Assembly (NCBI GenBank): GCA_947588835.1
Contig: CANPZS010000004.1
Coordinates: 1-64,000 of the forward strand
DNA: 64,000 nt
Direction of reading: 5' to 3'
Origin: an uncultured Bacteroidales bacterium
Lineage (GTDB): Bacteria; Bacteroidota; Bacteroidia; Bacteroidales; UBA932
Part shown: piece by piece, positions 1 through 9,752 of the stretch
Layout: each line of letters opens with the position of its first letter
How positions within the stretch are numbered: position 1 is the stretch's first letter
Program-made: the position numbers and the translations under genes
Notes under the pieces: generated by a model
Seen by the model: only the letters and a program-made list of their open reading frames with translations
What the model was told of the DNA's origin: nothing
Database searches by the model: none

Positions 1-81
1 CTTTTTACCGGTCTCCGTTGGCCTCACTTATGTCCGCATCAGCCTTCCTTATCTATTGTCTGTCAATTTATTCGCCCAGAC

Positions 82-113
82 TTTCCGTTTCACCGATTTT
101 TGTGCTACCTTTG
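82..113 (+). promoter_or_regulatory. Bacteroidota-type promoter, TTTC-N20-TACCTTTG
   Basis: -7 TACCTTTG at 106-113 matches TAnnTTTG; TTTC at 82-85 at a suitable distance; lies upstream of the truncated ORF at 195. Confidence 0.5.
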
Positions 114-194
114 CATAGAGTAAGAAGTCTGAGGACTTTCTCTATACACACTTTTTTAAACACTACCCAATATTTATTATTTGGAAAATTTGAT

Positions 195-275
195 ATGAGT
201 ATTGATATACATACATTGATTGGTGAAGCGACAGCTTACGACAAGAAACAGATGCTTCGGAAAATCAAGTTTTAA
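195..275 (+). pseudogene. Truncated N-terminal remnant resembling AlbA_2/Schlafen-type putative DNA-binding ATPase-like protein
   Basis: 26-aa ORF MSIDIHTLIGEATAYDKKQMLRKIKF; the 'IGEAT-YDKK-ML' start resembles the conserved N-terminus of Bacteroidota AlbA_2 proteins, then stops abruptly. Confidence 0.45.
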
Positions 276-364
276 ATCATTTTCCTGTTTCTGTTTTTGC
301 TCAAAAAGATATGCGCAAGAATTTTCCGGCAAGAAGCCATAGGATTTCTGATGGTACAATGCGG

Positions 365-2074
365 CTATAGGAGCGTCTGGCCGCCGATGAATTCCCTCAT
401 GATGGAAGTGGGCGGTATGGCGGCTATCTCCGAGGGCTGCAGCGCCGTGATGTACCCGAGGAACTTGAGCAGCCTTACGGCTTCCGTGTAGGCCGGCGAA
501 GTGGGGGCTATGCGTCTGAGCAGGGGTTCCGCATAATATTTCAGCATGGGCAGCTCGTATATGAGCGCCGAATTGAAGAGCACGTCGGCGTATTCCTGGA
601 AAGGGAATATGTTGTTGCGCTCTCCGCGCCTGACGCTGCCCCATCGCATCAGGGTGGATTCGGGATCTATGCCGCGTACGCGGTTGTCGCGTATCATCCT
701 GCGCAGCAGGCGGTTGTCCGATGTGGAGATGTTGTTGTTCTCGTCTATTCCGAGCGAAGTCAGAGCCGATACGTAGACGCGCAGTATGCGCTTTGGGTCC
801 ACCGACGACACCATCGCCGGATTGAGGGCGTGTATGCCTTCCATTATCAGTACGTCTTTTTCGCGCAGATGCAGCGTGCGGCCTTCGAACACTTTCTTGC
901 CGAGCTTGAAGTCGTAGCGGGGTATCTCCACGGTCTCGCCGGCGAGCAGGCCGTTGAGCTGCGTGCTGAGGAGGTCGAGGTCCATCGCCCCGAGCGCTTC
1001 GAAGTCGTATTCTCCGTATTTGTCCTTGGGCGTCTTTTCTCTTTCTACGAAATAGTTGTCGAGCTCTATGACCTTGGGATCGAGTCCGAGCACGCGGCAT
1101 TGCTGCGCTATCCTCAGGGATGACGAGGTCTTGCCGCTCGACGACGGGCCCGCGATGAACACTATCTTTATGTCGTGCCGGCCGGCATAGATCGTGTCGG
1201 CTATTTCGGCGTATTTGCGTTCGTGCATGGCCTCGGCCATGTTGATGATGGATATTGCCTGCCCTTCGAGAATCCTTTGGTTCAGCGTGCCTATGCCGCG
1301 TATCCCCGTTATCTGGCACCATTCGGCATATTCGGAGAGCGCCGAGGATATCTTTTCCTGCGGACGCACCGGGACTACTTTTTCGAAGTCCTTGTCGGAA
1401 GGGTACTGAAGGCAGAATCCGTCGCTGAACGATATGAGGTCGAACACTCTGAGACACCCCGTGGACAGCACGAGCGGCCCGTAAAAGGTATCAGTCCGGC
1501 CGTCGAGGGTGTAGACGCTGTTGAAGTATTTGCCTACGGAGCGGAACAGCGTGGCCTTGGCGCTCTGTCCCTGGCGCTCGAAAATCTTCTGCGCCTCTTC
1601 CGAGAGCATTTTTTCTTTGCCGAAAGGAAGGTCGCGATCCACGAGTCCGCGCATCCGGTCCCTTATGGCGTCCACTTCCCCGGCGGACGGGATGTAGGCC
1701 ACGACCCTGCCGTCTTCGTCACGCCCGGCTTCCGCTATCCTGCAGAACAGGCCCGTGGGGAGGGCGTGTTCTATCATGAGCACCTTGTCCGGAAACAGTC
1801 CGGCCACCGCCCGCTGCAGCAGGAAGCAGAGCGAGCGCAGGTAGGTCCTCTGCCCGTCGGGATGGTCGTATCCTATGAATTCTATTTCGTGGCAATGCTC
1901 CACCCTGTATTCGAGTCCTTTCAGCTTGTGGTCGACGAGGGCGGCTATGGCCGGAAGTGTCCGGCCCGTCCTGGAATCGGTCACTTCGGGGCACAGGTCC
2001 CGGGACAATTCCCCGAGAGTGATGCCGCATTGCACTTCATGCGCAAGGCCGTCGTTTTTGCAGATGATTTTCAT
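365..2074 (-). CDS. Nucleoside (uridine kinase-like) kinase with N-terminal TGS-like region
   Basis: 569 aa; P-loop GPSSSGKTSSSLRIAQQ; N-terminal half resembles TGS/ThrRS-like region. Confidence 0.85.
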   Translation of the reverse strand: MKIICKNDGLAHEVQCGITLGELSRDLCPEVTDSRTGRTLPAIAALVDHKLKGLEYRVEHCHEIEFIGYDHPDGQRTYLRSLCFLLQRAVAGLFPDKVLMIEHALPTGLFCRIAEAGRDEDGRVVAYIPSAGEVDAIRDRMRGLVDRDLPFGKEKMLSEEAQKIFERQGQSAKATLFRSVGKYFNSVYTLDGRTDTFYGPLVLSTGCLRVFDLISFSDGFCLQYPSDKDFEKVVPVRPQEKISSALSEYAEWCQITGIRGIGTLNQRILEGQAISIINMAEAMHERKYAEIADTIYAGRHDIKIVFIAGPSSSGKTSSSLRIAQQCRVLGLDPKVIELDNYFVEREKTPKDKYGEYDFEALGAMDLDLLSTQLNGLLAGETVEIPRYDFKLGKKVFEGRTLHLREKDVLIMEGIHALNPAMVSSVDPKRILRVYVSALTSLGIDENNNISTSDNRLLRRMIRDNRVRGIDPESTLMRWGSVRRGERNNIFPFQEYADVLFNSALIYELPMLKYYAEPLLRRIAPTSPAYTEAVRLLKFLGYITALQPSEIAAIPPTSIMREFIGGQTLL

Positions 2075-4893
2075 GATTGTCGTTTTGTATGGGCAAGCAC
2101 TTCCTTCAGGTACGGGCCGGTCACGGAACGCGGGTTTTCCGCTACCTGCTCCGGGGTGCCTTCGGCTACTATGAAGCCGCCTTTCCGGCCTCCTTCGGGA
2201 CCCATGTCGAAGATGTAGTCCACCGATTTCAGTATGTCAAGGTTGTGCTCAATTATTATTATCGTGTTGCCCTGCCCGACGAGCTTGCGCAGCACGCCGA
2301 GAAGGACGTTTATGTCTTCGAAATGGAGCCCCGTCGTCGGCTCGTCGAGTATGTAGAGGGTGTTCCCGGTGTCCGGACGGGCGAGCTCCGCCGCCAGCTT
2401 CATGCGCTGGCTCTCTCCGCCGGAGAGCGTGACGGAGGATTGTCCGAGATGGACGTATCCGAGGCCGACGTCTACGAGGGCCTTCAGCTTGGCGGCTATC
2501 TTGGGCACGGGCTTGAAAAATTCGTAGGCTTCGCTTATCGGCATTTCCAGCACGTCGCTTATGTTCTTGCCTTTATATTTTACCGCCAGGGTGTCTTCTT
2601 TGTATCTCTTTCCGCGGCATTCGTCGCATACGACATGGACCGAGGGCAGGAAATTCATTTCTATTATCTTGATGCCGACGCCCTTGCATTCTTCGCAGCG
2701 GCCGCCCGGCACGTTGAACGAAAACCGTCCCGTCTTGAACCCGCGCACTTTTGCGTCCCTCGTGTCTTCGAAAAGGCGGCGGATGTCGTCGAACACTCCT
2801 GTGAACGTGGCGGGGTTGCTCCGCGGCGAATGTCCTATGGGGCTCTGGTCTATTTCTATGAGTTTGTCAATGTTGTTGAGGCCGGTGATGTCGGAGTAGG
2901 GGAGAGGCTTTTTCTTGGCATGGTGCAGCTTGTTCTGCAGTACGGGCATGAGTGTCTCGCTGACGAGCGATGATTTGCCGCTGCCGGAAAGTCCGCTCAC
3001 CCCTATGAGGCAGCCGAGCGGAATGTTGAAATCAACGTTCTTGAGGTTGTTGCCGCAGGCGCCGCGCAGGCAGAGTCTCAGGCCGTTGCCTTCCCGGCGC
3101 ACTTCCGGGACGGGAATCTCCTTTATTCCTTTGAGATAGTCGAGCGTGCTGGAAGGGCCTATCGTGCAGTGCGCCAGGGTGTCCGCGTCGGCTTCGGCGC
3201 CGCGCAGGAGCATGTCCGCCGGTGCGCTGAGGCATACGCTTCCGCCGTTTTCCCCGGCTCCGGGCCCTATGTCTATCAGCCAGTCGGCGTTCAGCATGGT
3301 CTCGGCGTCGTGCTCCACCACCATTACCGAATTGCCTTCGTCCCTGAGCTTTTTGAGCGAGGCTATCAGCTTCCTGTTGTCCTTCTGGTGCAGGCCGATG
3401 CTCGGCTCGTCGAGGATGTAGAGCACGTTCACGAGTTTGGAGCCGATCTGGGTGGCGAGGCGTATGCGCTGGCTTTCCCCTCCTGAAAGGGAGGACGTGG
3501 GGCGGTCGAGCGAGAGATAGTCGAGCCCTACGTTGAGCATGAAATCTACTCTGTCCTTCAGTTCTTTGAGGATGTCGCGGCTTACCGTCGCCTCGCGTCC
3601 GGACAGTTTGCCGGGGAGGGTGCCGAGCCATTCGCGGAGCTCGGACATTTCCATCGCGGCCACTTCCGATATGGTCTTGCCGTCCACCCGGAAGCATTCG
3701 CTTTCACGGTTGAGCCTCGTGCCGTGGCATACGGGGCAGATGATTTTGTCGTCTATGTCGCCGGCTATGCCGGGGAAGGCGACCATTTCGGACAGGTTCC
3801 CTTCGCCTACGCGGAACAGTTCGTCGCTGCCGAATATGATCAGGGACAGGGCTTCGTCGGGTATGGCCGCTATGGGGTCGAAGATCGAAAAGCCGTATTT
3901 CCGGGCTATGGCCCTTATTATGTCGAATTTTTTGTTTTCGCGCACTTTGCCGAGGGGGACTATGCCGCCTTCGGCTATGGATTTCCCGCGGTCGGGAACG
4001 ATGGCGTCCATGTTTACGTCCACGATGGTGCCGAGGCCCTTGCAATGTGGGCAGTAGCCCTGCGGGGAGTTGAACGAAAAGGAGTGCGGGGCCGGCTCCT
4101 GAAGGGAGATGCCGGTGTCGGGGTCGATCAGGTGCTTGGAGTAGTGGCTTATGGCTCCGGTCTCGGGGTCGAGTATGGCGAGGGAGCCGTGCCCGGTGTC
4201 AAGGGCGGTCATCACGGATTCCCGTACTCGCTTTTCGTCTCCGGAGGCCGGCTTGAGCCTGTCTATCACTAATTCTATGAAGTGGGCTTTGTAGCGGTCG
4301 AGGGCCGTCACTTCGTTGAGGTCGAGTATTTCCCCGTCGATGCGCACCTGCATGTATCCCCTGCGGCGCAGCTGGTCGAAAAGTTCTCTGTAATGTCCTT
4401 TCCGGCCCCTTACCAGGGGGGCGAGGAGGTAGCATTTCCGGCCGCCGTAATTGTTGATTATCAGGTCCACTATCTGCTCGTCCGAGTATCGGACCATCTC
4501 CCGCCCGCCGGCGGGAGAGTATGCGCGCGAGGCGCGCGCATAGAGCAGCCTGAGGAAATCGTACGTTTCCGTTATGGTGCCTACGGTGGAACGCGGATTG
4601 TTGCCCGTCGTCTTCTGTTCGATGGCTATTATGGGGCTCAGCCCCGTTATCTCGTCGGCTTCCGGCTTCTCGAGTATGCCCATGAAATGTTTGGCGTAGG
4701 TCGAAAGCGTGTCCATGTACCGTCTCTGCCCTTCGGCGTATATGGTGTCGAAGGCCAGGGAGGATTTGCCGCTGCCGGAGAGCCCGGTTATAACGACAAG
4801 TTCCCCGCGCGGTATGGATATGTCTATGTTCTTGAGGTTGTTGACTCTCGCTCCCCGTATCTGAAGATATTTTCTTTTCTTATCCATTTTCAT
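2071..4893 (-). CDS. uvrA: Excinuclease ABC subunit A
   Basis: 940 aa; two ABC modules ([10 protein letters not shown] twice), LSGGESQR signatures, CxxC zinc motifs. Confidence 0.97.
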   Translation of the reverse strand: MKMDKKRKYLQIRGARVNNLKNIDISIPRGELVVITGLSGSGKSSLAFDTIYAEGQRRYMDTLSTYAKHFMGILEKPEADEITGLSPIIAIEQKTTGNNPRSTVGTITETYDFLRLLYARASRAYSPAGGREMVRYSDEQIVDLIINNYGGRKCYLLAPLVRGRKGHYRELFDQLRRRGYMQVRIDGEILDLNEVTALDRYKAHFIELVIDRLKPASGDEKRVRESVMTALDTGHGSLAILDPETGAISHYSKHLIDPDTGISLQEPAPHSFSFNSPQGYCPHCKGLGTIVDVNMDAIVPDRGKSIAEGGIVPLGKVRENKKFDIIRAIARKYGFSIFDPIAAIPDEALSLIIFGSDELFRVGEGNLSEMVAFPGIAGDIDDKIICPVCHGTRLNRESECFRVDGKTISEVAAMEMSELREWLGTLPGKLSGREATVSRDILKELKDRVDFMLNVGLDYLSLDRPTSSLSGGESQRIRLATQIGSKLVNVLYILDEPSIGLHQKDNRKLIASLKKLRDEGNSVMVVEHDAETMLNADWLIDIGPGAGENGGSVCLSAPADMLLRGAEADADTLAHCTIGPSSTLDYLKGIKEIPVPEVRREGNGLRLCLRGACGNNLKNVDFNIPLGCLIGVSGLSGSGKSSLVSETLMPVLQNKLHHAKKKPLPYSDITGLNNIDKLIEIDQSPIGHSPRSNPATFTGVFDDIRRLFEDTRDAKVRGFKTGRFSFNVPGGRCEECKGVGIKIIEMNFLPSVHVVCDECRGKRYKEDTLAVKYKGKNISDVLEMPISEAYEFFKPVPKIAAKLKALVDVGLGYVHLGQSSVTLSGGESQRMKLAAELARPDTGNTLYILDEPTTGLHFEDINVLLGVLRKLVGQGNTIIIIEHNLDILKSVDYIFDMGPEGGRKGGFIVAEGTPEQVAENPRSVTGPYLKEVLAHTKRQS

Positions 4894-5518
4894 CAGCCCC
4901 TTCGTCCTGAGGCTCGTTGAACGGAATCAGGAACGGGTTCCGCGCGGCCTCCTCCGCTATGCTGGTCTTCGGCCCGTGCCCGGGTATGACCGTCACGTCT
5001 CCGTCAAGTTCCATCAGCTTTTCCATGATGCTGCGCATGAGGTCGTCGTAGTCGCCTCCGGGGAGGTCGGTCCGCCCGATGCACCCGGCGAACAGCGTGT
5101 CCCCGCTGAGCAGTACCTTCGCCTCCGCTTCGTAAAAGCATACCCCGCCCGGCGTGTGCCCGGGCGTCGCGATCACGTGCAGTTTCAGCGCCGGCCCCGC
5201 CGCGACGACGTCTCCGTCGTGCAAGTCGGTGCTGTCGAACCCTTCGGTCATGGCTTTGTCGGCGGGATGCATATAGACGGCGGCACCATAGGCGGCCGAA
5301 CAGTCTTTCACGCCGTGCGTGTGGTCGAAATGTCCGTGTGTGAGCAATATCTTTTCGGGTATGAGTCCGTTCCGTTCTATGAAGCCCGTAAGTCTTTCCC
5401 TTTCGTCCTGATCCGCATATCCGGGATCAACTATGACGCACTGCGGCGCCGAATCGTCCCAAAGGACGCTGCAACAGGCCCGAAGAGGATTGAAATAAAA
5501 ATTCTTAATGTGCAGCAT
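4880..5518 (-). CDS. MBL-fold metallo-hydrolase (glyoxalase II-like)
   Basis: 212 aa; THGHFDHTHG metal-binding motif, later GHGPKT. Confidence 0.9.
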   Translation of the reverse strand: MLHIKNFYFNPLRACCSVLWDDSAPQCVIVDPGYADQDERERLTGFIERNGLIPEKILLTHGHFDHTHGVKDCSAAYGAAVYMHPADKAMTEGFDSTDLHDGDVVAAGPALKLHVIATPGHTPGGVCFYEAEAKVLLSGDTLFAGCIGRTDLPGGDYDDLMRSIMEKLMELDGDVTVIPGHGPKTSIAEEAARNPFLIPFNEPQDEGADENG

Positions 5519-5563
5519 GGTGCAAATATACTAAAAAGGCTCCTATGAAAACCGAATATTTTA

Positions 5564-5571
5564 TAAATTTG
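5564..5571 (+). promoter_or_regulatory. -7 element TAAATTTG for the first deoxynucleoside kinase
   Basis: Matches TAnnTTTG, 22 nt before ATG 5594. Confidence 0.55.
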
Positions 5572-5593
5572 CGGCCGGAACAAATCTATCGCT

Positions 5594-6205
5594 ATGCATA
5601 TAGGAATCGCCGGCAATATCGGCAGCGGCAAGACTACTCTGACTACCCTTTTGGCCGGGCACTACGGCTGGACGCCCAAGTTCGAGGCCGTCGGGTACAA
5701 TCCCTATCTCGCGGATTATTACAAGGATATCCCGCGCTGGTCGTTCAATCTGGAGGTGTATTTTCTCGCCCAGCGTTTTCAGGACGTGCTCGAAATAGCG
5801 CGCAGCGAAGACGTCATCGTGCAGGACAGGACCATCTTCGAGGGCGTCTACATATTCGTTGCCAACAACAGGGCCATGGGCAATCTGTCGGACAGGGACT
5901 ACGCCACCTACATGCAGCTTTTCAACATGATGATGTCGCTCGTGAAGGAGCCTGACCTCCTCGTATACCTGCGCAGCTCCATCCCGCATCTCGTGTCGCA
6001 GATACAGAAGCGCGGACGCGACTACGAGCAGGGCATGAGCCTCGATTACCTGAAGGGGCTCAACGACCGTTACGAGGAATGGATTTCCGGTTACAAGGGC
6101 CGGCTGCTCATCATAGACACCGACAATCTTGATTTTCGGGACCGTCCCGAGGACTTCGCGTCGATAACCGACAAGATCGACGCCGAACTTTACGGACTGT
6201 TCTGA
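5594..6205 (+). CDS. Deoxynucleoside kinase (dNK/dGK family), copy 1
   Basis: 203 aa; GNIGSGKTTL P-loop, QDRTIFE, YLRSSIPHLVSQIQKRGRDYE. Confidence 0.9.
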   Translation: MHIGIAGNIGSGKTTLTTLLAGHYGWTPKFEAVGYNPYLADYYKDIPRWSFNLEVYFLAQRFQDVLEIARSEDVIVQDRTIFEGVYIFVANNRAMGNLSDRDYATYMQLFNMMMSLVKEPDLLVYLRSSIPHLVSQIQKRGRDYEQGMSLDYLKGLNDRYEEWISGYKGRLLIIDTDNLDFRDRPEDFASITDKIDAELYGLF

Positions 6206-6236
6206 CGGCGCCCTTTGCTTTGTCGGGGATAATCCT

Positions 6237-6244
6237 TATTTTTG
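6237..6244 (+). promoter_or_regulatory. -7 element TATTTTTG for the second deoxynucleoside kinase
   Basis: Consensus -7 upstream of ATG 6271; supports starting the gene at 6271 rather than 6220. Confidence 0.5.
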
Positions 6245-6270
6245 CAGAAGTCACATTAACACTACACGCC

Positions 6271-6906
6271 ATGCATATAGCAGTAGCCGGAAACATAGGC
6301 AGCGGGAAGACCACCCTGACCAAGATGCTTGCGTCGCATTACGGCTGGACCGCCAAATTCGAATCAGTGGACTTCAATCCCTATCTCGCCGATTTCTATG
6401 AAGATATGGAGAGATGGTCGTTCAACATACAGATTTATTTTCTCAACAAGCGTTTCAAGGACGTGGTGGACATAAGCAGGACCGACGGGGTCGTGATCCA
6501 GGACAGGACGATATATGAGGACGCCCGGATCTTCGCTCCCAATCTGCACGGCATGGGCCTCATGAGCACGCGGGATTTCGAGAATTACAGCGACCTGTTC
6601 GACCTAATGATGTCGCTCGTCAATCCGCCGGATCTGCTCATATACCTGCGTTCCAGCATTCCGAACCTCATTTCCCAGATACAGAAGCGCGGCCGGGACT
6701 ACGAGAAGAGCATCCGCATCGATTATATCACGGGGCTCAACCGGCGCTATGAGGATTGGATCGAAAGCTACAAGTCACGGCTGCTCATCATCGACGTGGA
6801 CCGCATAAAATTCGAAAATCGTCCGGAGGACTTCCAGACGATTACCGACAAGATCGATGCGGAGCTCTACGGACTCTTCCCGTCTTCCGGGGATCAGGCC
6901 GTCTGA
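6271..6906 (+). CDS. Deoxynucleoside kinase, copy 2 (tandem paralogue)
   Basis: 211 aa from MHIAVAGNIGSGKTTL; closely related to copy 1 along its full length. Confidence 0.9.
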   Translation: MHIAVAGNIGSGKTTLTKMLASHYGWTAKFESVDFNPYLADFYEDMERWSFNIQIYFLNKRFKDVVDISRTDGVVIQDRTIYEDARIFAPNLHGMGLMSTRDFENYSDLFDLMMSLVNPPDLLIYLRSSIPNLISQIQKRGRDYEKSIRIDYITGLNRRYEDWIESYKSRLLIIDVDRIKFENRPEDFQTITDKIDAELYGLFPSSGDQAV

Positions 6907-6921
6907 TTTTTCCGTCCGCCG

Positions 6922-7083
6922 TTATTCCGCAGGACTGAAATCCGATTTGGACACTCCGCATACGGGGCATGTCCAGCTTTCGGGTATGTCCTCGAATGCG
7001 GTGCCGGGAGCGATTCCGCTGTCCGGATCGCCTTTGGCCGGATCATATTCGTATCCGCATACGTTGCATACGTACTTTTTCAT
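6922..7083 (-). CDS. Rubredoxin (absent from the ORF track, which appears limited to longer ORFs)
   Basis: Reverse-strand translation [53 protein letters not shown]; two CxxCG motifs. Confidence 0.95.
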   Translation of the reverse strand: MKKYVCNVCGYEYDPAKGDPDSGIAPGTAFEDIPESWTCPVCGVSKSDFSPAE

Positions 7084-7108
7084 GTCAAGAAATTTTTAAA
7101 ATATGGCA

Positions 7109-7116
7109 CAAATATA
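7109..7116 (-). promoter_or_regulatory. -7 element (TATATTTG on minus strand) for rubredoxin
   Basis: CAAATATA on plus strand, 25 nt upstream of rubredoxin ATG. Confidence 0.55.
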
Positions 7117-7213
7117 ACAAGAATTTCTTGAAAAACGATTGATGCCGTTTTGGATGTAAAAACTTTTATTTTATTACTAAAAATATTTATTTTATTTAAT
7201 ATTTGCGAAAAAG

Positions 7214-7244
7214 TTTGCAAGTCCGGTTAATGATTGTATATTTG
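7214..7244 (+). promoter_or_regulatory. Consensus Bacteroidota promoter TTTG-N19-TATATTTG
   Basis: TTTG 7214-7217, 19-nt spacer, TATATTTG 7237-7244. Confidence 0.65.
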
Positions 7245-7249
7245 CAACG

Positions 7250-7335
7250 GACATCGAATCATTTCATGTCTATTTGTTAAGTTCGTTTTATATACTGTGG
7301 CGGTTCTCCGGGGATTTGGGAACCGCCATTTTTTT
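7250..7335 (+). ncRNA. Candidate small RNA, about 85 nt
   Basis: Consensus promoter upstream, intrinsic terminator at 3' end, no ORF of note inside, and a second promoter follows before the MFS gene. Confidence 0.45.
7298..7335 (+). terminator. Intrinsic terminator: TGGCGGTTC/GAACCGCCA stem followed by T7
   Basis: Perfect 9-bp stem (7298-7306 with 7320-7328) then TTTTTTT 7329-7335. Confidence 0.75.
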
Positions 7336-7369
7336 CATCATTTTTTGCCGGTTTTTTACAATTAATTCC

Positions 7370-7377
7370 TAAATTTG
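7370..7377 (+). promoter_or_regulatory. -7 element TAAATTTG for MFS permease
   Basis: Consensus TAnnTTTG between the terminator and the ATG at 7414. Confidence 0.5.
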
Positions 7378-7413
7378 GGTGCTAAGACATAATTATTAAC
7401 TAATATATCAAAA

Positions 7414-8688
7414 ATGGCAAAAAAGAAAAGCAACATCTTTGCGATAGTGATCATGTTCTTCCTGTTCGCAATGATTTCGTTCGTCACCGGACTGCAGAAT
7501 CCTTTCGGAGTCATCGTCAAGAATCAGTTCGGCGCCTCCAACTTCATGTCCCAGCTCGGCAATGCGGCCAATTTCATCGCATACGCCTTCATGGGACTTC
7601 CGGCCGGCTTCCTGCTTGCGAAGAAAGGCTATAAGTTCACTTCGCTTTCGGCCGTGGTGGTCGGGTTTGTAGGCGTGGGCATCATGTATCTGTCCGGCCG
7701 CTTCGAAAGTTTCGGCATATATCTGCTCGGAGCCTTCGTGTCCGGCTTCTCCATGTGCATGCTCAACACCGTGGTCAATCCCATGCTCAACACTCTCGGC
7801 GGAGGCGGCAACAGGGGCAATCAGCTCATCCAATGGGGCGGCTCGCTCAATTCATTGAGCGCCACCATCGTGCCGGTGTTCGTGGGCTATCTGATCGGCA
7901 ATGCGGCCAATGCAAGGATCTCCGATGCGAATCCTGCTCTCTTCATAGCCATGGGCATATTCGCCGCGGCATTCCTCATCATCCTGTTCTCCTATATCCC
8001 GGAGCCCGAGCTTGAAGCCGCCGAAAAGGATACGGAGAAAAAGGCCGGCACGATGGAGACCGTCAAGGGGGCCCTGTCGTTCAAACATTTCATATTCGGC
8101 ATCATCGCCATATTCCTCTATGTGGGCGTCGAGGTCGGCATTCCCAACTTCGTCAATCTGTATATGACGTCTCCTGCGGTCGGCATCAGCGCGGCCGTGG
8201 CCGGCACCGTCGTCGGCATGTATTGGTTCCTCATGCTCTGCGGACGTCTCATAGGCGGTGCGATAGGCGGAAAGGTTTCCAGCCGCACGATGATGACCGT
8301 CGTTTCCTCGGTGGCCGTTGTGCTGCTGTGCCTCGGAATGTTCCTCGGCGACAGTACGACCATAAAATTCCCTGCCATTACTTCTGACCTGAAGTTCTCT
8401 CTCGAGGCGATCCCTCTCGGAGTGATGTTCTTCATCCTCTGCGGACTCTGCACTTCGGTGATGTGGGGCTCAATATTCAATCTCGCCGTGGAAGGCCTCG
8501 GAAAATACACTTCCATCGCTTCCGGCCTCTTCATGGTGATGGTGTGCGGCGGCGGCATACTCCCGCTCATCCAGGGCGTCGTTGCGGACGGCACCAGCTA
8601 TCTTACGAGCTATATAGTCATAATATTGGCAGTCGTATATATCCTTTGGTACGCCCTGTCAGGCTCCAAGGTGAAGAAAAACGCTTAA
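7414..8688 (+). CDS. MFS sugar permease (FHS/fucose-glucose permease-like)
   Basis: 424 aa, 12-TM-like hydrophobic pattern, FHS-like N-terminus. Confidence 0.8.
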   Translation: MAKKKSNIFAIVIMFFLFAMISFVTGLQNPFGVIVKNQFGASNFMSQLGNAANFIAYAFMGLPAGFLLAKKGYKFTSLSAVVVGFVGVGIMYLSGRFESFGIYLLGAFVSGFSMCMLNTVVNPMLNTLGGGGNRGNQLIQWGGSLNSLSATIVPVFVGYLIGNAANARISDANPALFIAMGIFAAAFLIILFSYIPEPELEAAEKDTEKKAGTMETVKGALSFKHFIFGIIAIFLYVGVEVGIPNFVNLYMTSPAVGISAAVAGTVVGMYWFLMLCGRLIGGAIGGKVSSRTMMTVVSSVAVVLLCLGMFLGDSTTIKFPAITSDLKFSLEAIPLGVMFFILCGLCTSVMWGSIFNLAVEGLGKYTSIASGLFMVMVCGGGILPLIQGVVADGTSYLTSYIVIILAVVYILWYALSGSKVKKNA

Positions 8689-8698
8689 TCATACGGTC

Positions 8699-9658
8699 AT
8701 GGAAAAAGATCTCGTAATAGGAATAGACATAGGCGGACAGACTACCAAATGCGGCATAGTCGACGCCCGCGGCACGGTGCTTTCGCAGACCGTGATAAGG
8801 TCGGACTCCACTGAGGATGTGGAAGAATACATTTCTTCGCTTGCGGAGACGCTCTATCGCCTGATGGCGGACGCCGACGCTGTGGAACGCATACGCGGCA
8901 TAGGCGTGGGCGTGCCCAACGGCAACTATTATACCGGCGAAGTCGAGGACGCGGTGAACCTCAGCTGGGGCCGCAGCGGTTCCATACCTTTCGCCACCAT
9001 GCTTGAGGCGCATATGAACGGCATACCGGTGTCGCTGACCAACGACGCCAATGCCGCCGCCATGGGAGAAATGACCTACGGGGCCGCGAGGGGCATGAAG
9101 AATTTCATAATGATAACTCTCGGCACCGGCGTCGGCAGCGGCATAGTCATCAACGGGGAAGTGGTTTACGGACATGACGGCTTTGCCGGCGAACTGGGGC
9201 ACACCTGCGCCGTCCGCCACAACGGACGTCCGTGCAACTGCGGCAAGAGCGGCTGTCTCGAAACTTATGCGTCGGCCACCGGCGTGGCCCGCACGGCCCG
9301 CGAATGGCTCGAAATGACGGAAGAGCCTTCCACCCTCAGAAGCCTGGACAAGATAACTTCCAAGGACGTATTCGAGGCCGCGAAAGAAGGCGACAAGCTG
9401 GCGATCAAGATTTTCGAGTATACGGGACGTATCCTCGGGGAGAGTTTCGCCGACTTCATAGAGTTCTCGGCTCCGGAGGCCATCGTGCTGTTCGGCGGTC
9501 TCGCAAGGGCCAAGGAGTTCCTTGTGGAGCCTATACAGAAGGCTATGGACGAGAACGTGCTCCCTCTGTGGAGAGGCAAGGTGAAGCTCGTGTTCTCGCA
9601 GCTTAAGGAATCCGACGCCGCCATCCTCGGCGCATCGGCCCTTGCGTGGGAACTTTAG
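8699..9658 (+). CDS. ROK family sugar kinase (glucokinase-like)
   Basis: 319 aa; GIDIGGQTTKCGIVD, CNCGKSGCLETYAS zinc motif. Confidence 0.92.
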   Translation: MEKDLVIGIDIGGQTTKCGIVDARGTVLSQTVIRSDSTEDVEEYISSLAETLYRLMADADAVERIRGIGVGVPNGNYYTGEVEDAVNLSWGRSGSIPFATMLEAHMNGIPVSLTNDANAAAMGEMTYGAARGMKNFIMITLGTGVGSGIVINGEVVYGHDGFAGELGHTCAVRHNGRPCNCGKSGCLETYASATGVARTAREWLEMTEEPSTLRSLDKITSKDVFEAAKEGDKLAIKIFEYTGRILGESFADFIEFSAPEAIVLFGGLARAKEFLVEPIQKAMDENVLPLWRGKVKLVFSQLKESDAAILGASALAWEL

Positions 9659-9679
9659 CCGGCTGACGGCAAACGATGG

Positions 9680-9713
9680 ACGGCGCCCTGCGGATTGCGG
9701 GACGCCGTTTTTT
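9680..9713 (+). terminator. Intrinsic terminator after ROK gene
   Basis: ACGGCG...CGCCGT hairpin with T run. Confidence 0.6.
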
Positions 9714-9752
9714 CGTATCGGTTTTTCCGGATTTTCAGACAAGCAAGGATTT

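Noticed and set aside
1175-2218. 347-aa plus-strand ORF opposite the nucleoside kinase
   Set aside because: Antisense to a conserved kinase, no domain features
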